This document shows, piece after piece, positions 16,213 through 24,879 of a stretch of 64,000 bases of DNA. Numbering within the stretch: the first letter of the stretch is position 1; each line of letters opens with the position of its first letter. Under the pieces are notes generated by a model. That model was given only the letters and a program-made list of their open reading frames with translations, ran no database searches and was not told the DNA's origin. The stretch is from Candidatus Venteria ishoeyi. GTDB lineage: Bacteria > Pseudomonadota > Gammaproteobacteria > Beggiatoales > Beggiatoaceae. The stretch spans positions 62,001 to 126,000 of the forward strand of contig NZ_JAUCGJ010000003.1 in assembly GCF_030378065.1 (NCBI RefSeq), written 5' to 3'. The translations under genes and the position numbers were made by a program.

Positions 16213-16254
16213 TTATCCTCGTTCCTAAATCTGGCAGGTCTTTAAGACCTGCCA
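16213..16254. repeat. MITE end fragment and 12-bp palindrome
   Basis: ATCCTCGTTCC (16215-16225) equals the end of the 158-bp MITE-like elements in this window, so this is a remnant. Next to it, CTGGCAGGTCTT and AAGACCTGCCAG (16230-16254) form a perfect 12-bp hairpin with a 1-base spacer. The hairpin lies after the end of the DUF1015 gene and could serve as its terminator structure. Confidence 0.55.
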
Positions 16255-16267
16255 GGTTGATGTGTAA

Positions 16268-17503
16268 TCAATCCAATATATGTGAAACCAACCCATCAGC
16301 CAGTTTGGGTTCAAACCAGGTTGATTTTGGTGGCATCACCTGATTGGCATCAGCAACATCCATCAAATCGGACATGCGGGTGGGAAATAAGGAAAATGCC
16401 AGTTTCATCTCGCCGCTGTCTACCCGCGCCTGTAAGCCTTCCAGGCCACGGATACCACCGACAAAATCAATACGCTTATCACGGCGCGGATCGGTAATGC
16501 CCAGGATGGGGGCAATTAAATAATCACTGAGCAGACTGACATCCAGTCGCGCCACGGGATCATCTTTAGGAATACACTGGCTGTGAATATCCAGACGGTA
16601 CCAGCGGTCATTAAGATACATGCCAAATTCACCTGGATGAGAGGGTTTGAAAGGTTCAGTTTCCAGTTGCACCTGGAAGTTTTCTTCCACCCGTTGCAGG
16701 AAGCTTGTCTCATCCAGGTCGTTAAGATCTTTAATTACCCGGTTATAATCCAGAATTTTCATGCGCGTGTCCGGGAACATCACCACCAGAAAATAATCAT
16801 GCGCGTTATCTTGTGGCGCTTGCTCGCCATTGCGCATTTTTGCCACCCGTGAAGCGGAAGCTGAGCGATGATGACCATCGGCAATATATAAGGCAGGCAT
16901 GGCATCAAAAGTGTCAGTAATCGTCTGGATATGGGTATCTTCTTCCACCAGCCAAAGCCGGTGAATAATGCCATCATCCGCAGTGACATCAACAATCGGC
17001 GTGCTGCTGGTCAATTGATCAATCAAACCCTGGATGGTGTCATCCTGTTTATAGGTTAATAAAACCGGGCCGGTCTGCGCGTCTAAGGTATCAATTTGAC
17101 GTACCCGATCATCTTCTTTGTCCGGGCGGGTAAATTCGTGTTTACGAATCCGGTTGCTGTCATAATCAACCACGGATGCTGCGGCAACCAAACCGATTTG
17201 GCTGTGATCATCCATCACCAGTTCATACAGATAATACAAGGATTTGGCATCCTGCTTTAAAACCCCTTGCGCAATCATCTTTTGCAAATTTTCCGCGCCT
17301 TTGGCATAAACCGCAGGATCATAAGGGCTGATGCCCTTGGCAAGATCAATTTCCGGGCGGGAAATATGTAAAAAACTCCAGGGACGCCCCGCTGCGCGCT
17401 GTCGCGCTTCTTCGGTATTGAGGACATCATAAGGCGGAGCAACAACCGCTTCGGTATATTCCGGCGTCGGGCGTAATCCTGCAAAGGGGCGAATTAATGA
17501 CAT
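16268..17503 (-). CDS. DUF1015 family protein
   Basis: A 411-residue cytoplasmic protein of the DUF1015 family, conserved in many bacteria and of uncertain function. The N terminus LIRPFAGLRPTP and VVAPPYDV, and the central ADGHHRSAS motif, are characteristic. The start is ATG 17503 because AAGGAAG precedes it. The open frame extends to 17710, but that part reads as intergenic sequence. It is a single gene facing away from the large ATPase at 17821. Confidence 0.85.
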   Translation of the reverse strand: MSLIRPFAGLRPTPEYTEAVVAPPYDVLNTEEARQRAAGRPWSFLHISRPEIDLAKGISPYDPAVYAKGAENLQKMIAQGVLKQDAKSLYYLYELVMDDHSQIGLVAAASVVDYDSNRIRKHEFTRPDKEDDRVRQIDTLDAQTGPVLLTYKQDDTIQGLIDQLTSSTPIVDVTADDGIIHRLWLVEEDTHIQTITDTFDAMPALYIADGHHRSASASRVAKMRNGEQAPQDNAHDYFLVVMFPDTRMKILDYNRVIKDLNDLDETSFLQRVEENFQVQLETEPFKPSHPGEFGMYLNDRWYRLDIHSQCIPKDDPVARLDVSLLSDYLIAPILGITDPRRDKRIDFVGGIRGLEGLQARVDSGEMKLAFSLFPTRMSDLMDVADANQVMPPKSTWFEPKLADGLVSHILD

Positions 17504-17820
17504 GATGCTTCCTTGTATTAAAAACTTAAATAGAGTGTGTATTTTAACAAAAATACACGATATATTGAGTCTCAGGCAATGGAACTTGTAGTGAATTTTA
17601 ACGAATATCAAATGATATTGCTGAAATTGTATTGAGTTGTCTGAAGAGCAAACCATGTCCTGATGAATAAACCCTAGCCACTTTGAGCATGAGGCGAAAG
17701 CAATTCGCAAGCGTGTAACGGATGAAAGAAGCTTACATCAAATTCAGGTCAATTTAAAAAAATGGCATTTTGTCCCAATCCTGAACAAAAAAAAACCTGG
17801 ATTTTGTTATCCTAACTATC
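17504..17820. other. Divergent intergenic region with a dispersed repeat
   Basis: This 317-bp stretch separates two divergent genes and must hold both promoters, though no strong -35/-10 pair stands out. At 17721-17755 lies a segment (GATGAAAGAAGCTTACATC and on) that recurs with about 80 percent identity at 33355-33390. Confidence 0.5.
17721..17755 (+). repeat. Dispersed repeat, copy 1
   Basis: The segment GAAGCTTACATC followed by AATTCAGGTCAATT matches 33355-33390, which has one inserted A and a few substitutions. Both copies lie in non-coding DNA upstream of genes. The family is unnamed and resembles a REP-type intergenic element. Confidence 0.5.
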
Positions 17821-20800
17821 ATGAAAACACCACCTTCACCTCATTTATCTGCTTTTTGCAAGCCGCAGGCAAAAGTCATTTTTGATGATCAGATAACAGC
17901 GGCTGCAAGTTGGAAGTCCTGTCCAGTGGATATTCGCAGCTTACACAGTGAAGCGCGCAGTCAGTTTCAGGCCATGTATCACAACTTGTGTCGCCCGGAA
18001 ATCAACCCGCAGATATTGGCCTCAAACCCCAGAATATTGTATTTATCTGGTCAGGCCGGGGTAGGTAAAAGTCATTTATTACAGTATTTTCGCCAGCAGG
18101 TGCATCAACAGGGACGCGGTTGTTGCGTTAACATGTCCTTGCCGCTGCTAATGCAAAATCCTGATGATTATTTGTTGAATCAGGTGATCGAGGGTCTGGA
18201 AAAACCCTGGCAGGAAAGTGCGCAGACCTCTGCTTTATTGCGGGTATCCCATGCGCTGTTGGAAAATTATCAACGTATTCCAACCAGTGCTTTGCAGATT
18301 TTCCGCCAGGGACAGTTTAATGATCACAGTTTGGGGCTGGCAACCCAGGCTTTGTGTCAACAGCTTTGCAAACACCCGGAGTTCCAGGATTTAGAGCCAG
18401 AATTATTACGTGTGTTGTTGTATTTACAACGTCATGAGCCACGCTATCGGCGGCGGGCCTTAAAATATCTGCGCTGCGAGCCACTGAATAAAACTGACTT
18501 AAAAATTCTGGGTGGTATGCCTGCCACAGCCCTTAAAACCAAACCCGGTATACGCCTGGCACAATTAAGTCAGGTAATTTTTCAAGTCAGCGGCGGACCT
18601 TTGGTGTTATGCCTGGATGAACTGGAAAATATCAGCAGCCCGGTACCGCTCAGTGCTTTTATGCAATCTTTGTTGCTGTTGGCACAGCAGGCACCGCGTG
18701 TATTGCTGCTACTTAGCTGTCTGGAGAAGGCTTATTTGGAAACTTGTCCGGCGAGTCTGCGCAAGTGCTTACACAGCCATATGACAAGCCTGGATTTGTT
18801 ACCGGGTTGCTCAGAACAGGAAGCCAGGGACTTGATTGCACAACGTTTAAAAACCTATTTTAAGCACTTGCAACTGCAAACCAAGGCCAATGATCCGTTT
18901 TACCCGCTGAATATTGCAAATCTGGTGCTGACATCAACGCAAACACCGCGTGATATTCTGCAAGCCTGCCAACGGCAACAAGGAAAACATCAAACGGGAC
19001 AACAAGCAGCGTCACTATCACAAAAACCGCTGCAATATCCACCTGAACAACAAGCACTGGAAAAACAATGGCAGGATTTTATTGCGCGTTTACATCCCGT
19101 CTTATCACGCTCCCTGCCGGAGCAAGCGACTGGCCTGCAAGCATTATTACTGCACAGCCTGTCGCAATACCTGCAAGAACAGCGTTTAACAAAACAATGT
19201 CAGGTACAAACTCAAGACAGTGACATACTGCTGCTGCGTGGTGAGCAGAATACGCCTTTACGCCTGCGTTTATGTAATCAACGCCTGCAAAACGGTGACT
19301 TGACACGCCAATTACAAAATTTACTGGATGATGCCAGTTTGCCTATAGCAAATCAGGATGACAGTATCCCGATTGCAATACGACATAGTATTTTCAGTCG
19401 CAGCGCCAGTAACAGCGTGGCCTTAAAACTTGGTGAAATCCGTCGCGCCGGGGGCATGGTGGTCATCCTGGAAGACAGTGACTGGCGCACCCTGTGGTTT
19501 ATGCGGCAGTTTTATCAGCAAAAATACCAGCAAAAAGGATTTCAATCCTGGCTGCAACACCGGCAACCCCTGTCACAACTGCCAGGATTACAACGTTTAA
19601 CCTCATTTTTTGAGGATTTAAATCATGCAGTCGTTTCTCAGCCAGAAGCAGCGCATAAAACCAGCAAGCCGGTTATGCCATCACCCGCACCTGCTTCAAC
19701 GCAACAAGACATACAAAGACCTTCCCAATTTTTAAAACCTGGAAGCACTGCAATAAAAACAAAACCGGAAAAGTTATTGGTAAAGCCTCATGAACCAAGG
19801 CAGAGCAAAGCACCCGCGACAGAAGCCCAATTATACCTGCCCAGCACCAGTGGCGAGCCACTCAGCGTACAACTGGGGCGTAGCGCCGATAAAATGCAAC
19901 AACGACAAGTTGATCTGCGCGCGCATATCGGCATTCTGGAAGAAAATGGACACAGCGCCTGGCAACTCTCTGCCAGCTTGATGGAACAACTTTTATTACG
20001 TGATATTCCGGTCTTGCTGGTTGATACGCAGGGGCGTTTTAAGCATTATGCGCAGCCAGCGCAGTGGCAACAGCCTGCTGATCCAGTGCAAGCGCAACAA
20101 TTTCAGGCTTTGCGTGATCATCTGCAAGTACAATATTATGCGCCCGGTCAACACCCGGATAACTTACAGGACATCAGTCTGCCCGTGCAGGTTGCCGGAT
20201 TAGGGCGCTTGCCGCGTAATGAGCGCATTGATTATTGTCGGGCCAACAGTGCCATGCTGGTTGCCTTAATACGCGAGCAAGGCCAATCGATTGCAACGGC
20301 GGCACAAAAATGGTTAAGTCAGGCCTTGTACGCGCTGACGGAATATTATCATGATGAAGCGGTGACGCTGGTGCAATTAAAAGTTTTTTTACGCCAGCAC
20401 CAAACACGTCAGGCATTGCCGGAAGCTGATTTTATTAATTTATTGCAAGGGTTGAAACAACTCCCTGTCAATATTGGTTTAATGACATCCGAGCACGCCA
20501 GCAGCACCGGCTCCACAACCTTGCGCAGTCAACTTAACCAAGGTCAGGCCGCCAACCTGATTTTACTGGATTTACAGCACTGCACGCCCGCCCAGCAAAA
20601 TTACTGGGTGTGGCACAGTCTGCTGAGTCTGAATAATCACGCAGAGCAATTTCCCGGCACGGCCTTGCGCCAGGTCTGCATACTTGATGATGCGATAGAT
20701 GGGTTGTCACCTTACCAGCAGATACGCCAGAGCGGCTTATTAACGCAGCTATTAAAACGCAGTCGCATGGCTGGCGTCAGTCTGGTTTTTAACAGTGTAT

Positions 20801-21096
20801 TTAGCAACCACAGGGCAGAAAGCTGGGGGCTGTTATTTGAGCAGCAGGAAGCTGTAGAATTAGGCAGTTGGTTTATTGGCAGCATGTCTTTAGCCAAAAA
20901 TCTGGAAAAATTACATACCTTGTTTGTAGGGACGGGGCTTGACCCCAAGCGGATTTTGCCAGGCTTGCAAACCCATGGTTTTTATATCCGCAAAGCAGGG
21001 GAAACCTTACGCTTTACGGGTAAACCGGCGCTGGTTAAACCAGCGTTGATGCAAAGTACACTGACTGCGACATCAATAAATGCAGCAAATAGATAA
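17821..21096 (+). CDS. AAA ATPase fused to a degenerate HerA-like domain
   Basis: A 1091-residue protein. The N-terminal half is an Orc/STAND-like AAA ATPase with Walker A GQAGVGKS (77-84) and Walker B LVLCLDELEN (about 260-269). A Pro-rich linker spans about 600-665. The C-terminal part follows the HerA/FtsK pattern: strand DIPVLLVDTQGRF, later NLILLDLQHCTPAQQNYWV, QVCILDDAIDGL and KRSRMAGVSLVFNS. However, the expected P-loop (GxTGSGKS) reads EENGHSAW and the DEAH-like box reads DDAI, so this half should not hydrolyse ATP. It is followed by an OLD-like ATPase on the same strand. I do not recognise the pair as a named system. Defence or DNA repair roles are plausible. Confidence 0.75.
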   Translation: MKTPPSPHLSAFCKPQAKVIFDDQITAAASWKSCPVDIRSLHSEARSQFQAMYHNLCRPEINPQILASNPRILYLSGQAGVGKSHLLQYFRQQVHQQGRGCCVNMSLPLLMQNPDDYLLNQVIEGLEKPWQESAQTSALLRVSHALLENYQRIPTSALQIFRQGQFNDHSLGLATQALCQQLCKHPEFQDLEPELLRVLLYLQRHEPRYRRRALKYLRCEPLNKTDLKILGGMPATALKTKPGIRLAQLSQVIFQVSGGPLVLCLDELENISSPVPLSAFMQSLLLLAQQAPRVLLLLSCLEKAYLETCPASLRKCLHSHMTSLDLLPGCSEQEARDLIAQRLKTYFKHLQLQTKANDPFYPLNIANLVLTSTQTPRDILQACQRQQGKHQTGQQAASLSQKPLQYPPEQQALEKQWQDFIARLHPVLSRSLPEQATGLQALLLHSLSQYLQEQRLTKQCQVQTQDSDILLLRGEQNTPLRLRLCNQRLQNGDLTRQLQNLLDDASLPIANQDDSIPIAIRHSIFSRSASNSVALKLGEIRRAGGMVVILEDSDWRTLWFMRQFYQQKYQQKGFQSWLQHRQPLSQLPGLQRLTSFFEDLNHAVVSQPEAAHKTSKPVMPSPAPASTQQDIQRPSQFLKPGSTAIKTKPEKLLVKPHEPRQSKAPATEAQLYLPSTSGEPLSVQLGRSADKMQQRQVDLRAHIGILEENGHSAWQLSASLMEQLLLRDIPVLLVDTQGRFKHYAQPAQWQQPADPVQAQQFQALRDHLQVQYYAPGQHPDNLQDISLPVQVAGLGRLPRNERIDYCRANSAMLVALIREQGQSIATAAQKWLSQALYALTEYYHDEAVTLVQLKVFLRQHQTRQALPEADFINLLQGLKQLPVNIGLMTSEHASSTGSTTLRSQLNQGQAANLILLDLQHCTPAQQNYWVWHSLLSLNNHAEQFPGTALRQVCILDDAIDGLSPYQQIRQSGLLTQLLKRSRMAGVSLVFNSVFSNHRAESWGLLFEQQEAVELGSWFIGSMSLAKNLEKLHTLFVGTGLDPKRILPGLQTHGFYIRKAGETLRFTGKPALVKPALMQSTLTATSINAANR

Positions 21097-21290
21097 TGTG
21101 GTTTCCAATTTTGCCGGAGATGGATTTGCAGTCTTACATTTGGAACATTTCATTTCATTCTCCGTAAGCTTATAATGAAAACCAGCGTGAAGAAAAAGCG
21201 GTTTTTTCGTATTTCAAATCTCTAAAACCTACGAAACAGAAGCTTTTGCATAACACCAATTCATCCTATCAGTTTATTATTATCTCTTCT

Positions 21291-23258
21291 ATGCAACTAC
21301 TTAATTTCCAGGTTTCCAATTATCGCTCAATTAATGACAGCGGTTTAATTGATGTCAACCCCCGCACCATGCTGGTGGGGCGTAATGAAAGCGGCAAAAC
21401 CAACTTACTGTTGGCGCTGCAAAGTCTCAATCCGCCAGCAGGCATTAAAAAGCTGTCTTATGTTAAAGACTTTCCTCGCTGGCGTAATATTTCAGCGTAT
21501 CAGGATAGTCTGATTGTGGTGAAAACCCGCTGGGCTTTATCCACTGCGGAACAACAACAATTACTGGAAATTTTCCCCAGAACCGGATTTGGCGCAGAAC
21601 CCGTTACAGAACTAGTCATCAGCCGTGATTATACGACTAAACGTCAGATTCATTTTGTAAATCTGCCGCCACTGGAAATCGACAGCGCGGCAAGCGACAG
21701 GCAGCGCCGCAGCATTGAGCGCAGCATTAAAAACGCGCTGAAAGATGCGCTGGATAAACGCAGCATAGAAAAAGCTGGACGTGCCTTAAATGTGTTGAGT
21801 CATGAAATTGCAACCGGACAAGATGATCCTGCGGAGTGGGCGCTGCGGGTGTTGAAGGTCATCGGCGTGTTTCAGCGCTCCTTCGATAGCTTAAAATTGT
21901 CCTTGCCAGACAGTAGCAAAACGCAGTTGCAGGCGTTGAGCAAACATGCCGAGCAAATTGCGGCGGATGCCCCGCAACAAAAACAGGCGCGGATTTGGGT
22001 CAGTACAAACCTGCCGGTATTTGTGTATCTGAATGAATATCCAAAACTGGCAGGACATCAGAACTTAAAAGTTTTTCTGCAACACGCTGAGCAAAGTCGT
22101 ATGAGCGAGGCGGAGCAGAACTTTGCGCGTTTGTGCAAAGTCGCTGAACTGGAACCGGCAAAATTATTAAAATCGCTGCACAGCGATCATCAACAGCGAC
22201 AACTGCTGACCAACCGCGCCAGCGCAATTGTTACCCGCAAACTGCGTAAACTCTGGCGTGATCGTCCGTTAAAAGTACGCTTTCACGCCGATGCCGAACA
22301 TTTTGACACGCTGATTTCAGAACCTGATGATGTGTATGATGTTGAGGTCAATTTAGACGAGCGCAGCCGTGGTTTTCGCTGGTTCTTCTCCTTTTATATC
22401 ACTTTTGCCGCCGACACCACTGAGGGGCTGGCCAGTAATGCCATTGTGTTGCTGGATGAACCAGGTATGCATTTACACGCCCACGCACAGCGTGACTTGC
22501 TGGATCATTTTATTCACGATTTTGATTTACCAGTTTTATTTACCACCCATTCTCCATTTATGATTCCGCAGGAAGAAGTGAGTAGTGTACGCACCGTGGA
22601 TATTGATCCAGAGCACGGCACCTGGGTCAGTAATCAACCCCAGGCACGTCCTGCGCATTTAAAGCATGACAGTCGCACCCTGTTTCCCTTGCAGGCTGCG
22701 CTGGCTTATGAGCAAATCAACGCTTTGTTTGCGCAACGCCCGTGTTTATTGGTGCCTTCACTGGCAGAAGCGATCATGCTGGAAGCGATTTATGTCTATT
22801 TGCAGGAGCAAGGTAAAAGACTGCCAGCGCTGGACATCATACCTGGCGCAGGTACGCATAAAATCGCGCATATGGCCGCCTTATTAGGCGTACAAGCCGC
22901 GCAATTACGCATACTGGAAACCCACAAAATGGATTTAGCCCCAGACCATGTGGCTTTGCCCGCAAAGGCTAAGAATATTGCAGCCTTACTGCCTGATGAG
23001 TTATTGCATGAATGGGTTTGCCAGGCCCATAAGCAACTGCCGGGTGAACCGCCACCGCTATTGTATAAAGAAACCAGCGCAGACGGTTATCTGGATGCCT
23101 TAACGCCTTATGTACGGTTTTACCATGAGCGTGAGCAGGTTTTTCAGCATTTACAACTGGCAAAAATCTTTATGTTGGTGCTGGGGCAAAATCCACAGCA
23201 GGTTTTATCTGAAACAAATATCCAGTTATTTGAAAAATTTTTTCATATTGTCATATAA
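21291..23258 (+). CDS. OLD-like ABC-type ATPase with degenerate Toprim
   Basis: A 655-residue protein of the OLD/RecF type. The ATPase core is complete: Walker A GRNESGKT (30-37), a signature-like ERSRGFRWFFSF, Walker B VLLDEPGMHLH (about 385-395) and the H-loop TTHSPF near 417. The C-terminal part aligns with an OLD Toprim (CLLVPSLAEAIMLEA, then DIIPGAGTHKI). The metal-binding Glu of the usual LVEG is replaced (LVPS), which predicts loss of nuclease activity. ATG 21291 is chosen because the family starts there; a TTG-initiated frame reaches 21246. No clear ribosome binding site is present. A TATAAT at about 21171 may give it its own promoter. Confidence 0.8.
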   Translation: MQLLNFQVSNYRSINDSGLIDVNPRTMLVGRNESGKTNLLLALQSLNPPAGIKKLSYVKDFPRWRNISAYQDSLIVVKTRWALSTAEQQQLLEIFPRTGFGAEPVTELVISRDYTTKRQIHFVNLPPLEIDSAASDRQRRSIERSIKNALKDALDKRSIEKAGRALNVLSHEIATGQDDPAEWALRVLKVIGVFQRSFDSLKLSLPDSSKTQLQALSKHAEQIAADAPQQKQARIWVSTNLPVFVYLNEYPKLAGHQNLKVFLQHAEQSRMSEAEQNFARLCKVAELEPAKLLKSLHSDHQQRQLLTNRASAIVTRKLRKLWRDRPLKVRFHADAEHFDTLISEPDDVYDVEVNLDERSRGFRWFFSFYITFAADTTEGLASNAIVLLDEPGMHLHAHAQRDLLDHFIHDFDLPVLFTTHSPFMIPQEEVSSVRTVDIDPEHGTWVSNQPQARPAHLKHDSRTLFPLQAALAYEQINALFAQRPCLLVPSLAEAIMLEAIYVYLQEQGKRLPALDIIPGAGTHKIAHMAALLGVQAAQLRILETHKMDLAPDHVALPAKAKNIAALLPDELLHEWVCQAHKQLPGEPPPLLYKETSADGYLDALTPYVRFYHEREQVFQHLQLAKIFMLVLGQNPQQVLSETNIQLFEKFFHIVI

Positions 23259-23334
23259 AAACAAATAATAAGGTTTGTTTATCACCGTATTCCGTTTAAA
23301 ATGATCTGTTTTTTCCTTGTAACAGACCTTTTAC

Positions 23335-24879
23335 ATGAAAATACTATATATCAATTGGGCACCTTTATGGTTAGGTGCTGAAATCGGCGGCGGCGTTAAT
23401 GTGTATGCCCAGAATATGGCGCTTGCTTTGCAGGCGCGTGGGCATCAAATGTACTCGCTGTCAGCGGGATACGCTTATAATTTTGCCGGTGGCACGTATT
23501 TAAAGCGTGGCCCGGATTATCAGGGCGTGATTAATTATGAAGTGATCAATGCCCCGAATATTTCACCAGGTTATCTGCTCAAACCCAACCCGACAGCGGA
23601 TTTGCGCGAACCGGAAATCGAGCAGATTTTTCAGAAACTATTACAAGACTTAAAGCCGGATTTGGTGCACTTTAATAATATTGAGGGCTTTTCCGGTCAT
23701 TGCATTGAACTGGCTAAGGCCAGCGGCGCGCGGGTGGTGTTTTCACTGCATAATTATCACCCGGTGTGCAATCAGGTGTATCAACTGTATCAAAATCAGG
23801 AAATCTGCGAGGATTTTCAGGACGGCGCAAAATGCGTCAACTGCTTCAGCCCGCCGCCGAAAGATAAGGAAATTTTCAAACGTAAGCTGGGTTATCACAT
23901 TCACTTATACCCCGAAGGTCATTTATTCTGGGGGCCTATCCATTTTCTGAAAAACAGCATCAAAACGCTGCTGCTGTGGAGCAAGCTGGCGCGTTCCATT
24001 ATTGGCGTCTGGCGTGAGCGCAAGCGTTTAAATCAGCAGCCGGTGGATACCCAGCCGCAACCTGAAGCGACAACAGAAACAACCTTCACCTTACACCGCA
24101 CTGAACCGGTAACTATCTCAGTACGAGAAAAATCAGCGGGTCTGGCTTATAAACAACGCCGCGAAACATTGGTTGCCGCAATTAATCAGGCCGACTTGGT
24201 GTTATCGGTCTCCACCTGGGTGTCACGGATTTTTATCGGCATGGGCGTGGATAAAACCAAGCTGGAAACCTGCCATATCGGTAATCGTATTGCAGAAATG
24301 GGACGCCATTACACCCATCCACAGCCGGATTACAGTGATAATAAACGCCCCATCCATCTGGTATATATCGGTCTGGCTTCGCAGCCCAAGGGGTTTCCAT
24401 TTTTTCTGCGCACCCTGGCGAACCTGGAAAGTAAAGATTTAGCCCGAATTCATTTACATATTTATGCCAAGGGTGTACATAATTTCGGGACTTTGCTGGA
24501 GCCGTTAAATGCTCGACTGGCGGGGCTGGAAACCCATGATGGCTACCGTAATACTGACTTGCCGCAGATTCTGCAAAAAATGGATGTTGGCATCGTGCCG
24601 CCCATCTGGTGGGACAATGCGCCGCAAGTGGTGTTTGAGATGATGGCTTTGGGCGTGCCTTTGATTGGCGCGGAAATTGGCGGTATACCGGATTTTGTGA
24701 CCCATGATAAAAATGGCCTGTTATTTAAGCCCGGTGATGCTGAGGACTTACAAAAACAGTTGCTGGCAATTGTGTCTAAGCCTCAGAAAATTGCCGATTT
24801 CCGTGCTGCCCTGCCGCCAATGAAAACCATTGCAGAACATGCCGATGAGCTTGAAGCTTTTTATCAAAATAATCATTAA
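23335..24879 (+). CDS. GT4 family glycosyltransferase
   Basis: A 514-residue retaining glycosyltransferase (GT-B fold). The N-terminal domain has GGGVNVYAQNMALAL, PDLVHFNN and VVFSLHNYHPVC. The C-terminal domain has a typical nucleotide-sugar region (VYIGLASQPKGFPFF, GIVPPIWWDNAPQVVFEMMA, GVPLIGAEIGGIPD) with the E-x7-E-like spacing of GT4. A Cys pair (CVNCF) near residue 165 is unusual. The product is cytoplasmic or membrane-associated, for surface polysaccharide or glycan synthesis. It is the first gene of a three-gene operon and the next gene overlaps its 3' end. Confidence 0.88.
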   Translation: MKILYINWAPLWLGAEIGGGVNVYAQNMALALQARGHQMYSLSAGYAYNFAGGTYLKRGPDYQGVINYEVINAPNISPGYLLKPNPTADLREPEIEQIFQKLLQDLKPDLVHFNNIEGFSGHCIELAKASGARVVFSLHNYHPVCNQVYQLYQNQEICEDFQDGAKCVNCFSPPPKDKEIFKRKLGYHIHLYPEGHLFWGPIHFLKNSIKTLLLWSKLARSIIGVWRERKRLNQQPVDTQPQPEATTETTFTLHRTEPVTISVREKSAGLAYKQRRETLVAAINQADLVLSVSTWVSRIFIGMGVDKTKLETCHIGNRIAEMGRHYTHPQPDYSDNKRPIHLVYIGLASQPKGFPFFLRTLANLESKDLARIHLHIYAKGVHNFGTLLEPLNARLAGLETHDGYRNTDLPQILQKMDVGIVPPIWWDNAPQVVFEMMALGVPLIGAEIGGIPDFVTHDKNGLLFKPGDAEDLQKQLLAIVSKPQKIADFRAALPPMKTIAEHADELEAFYQNNH

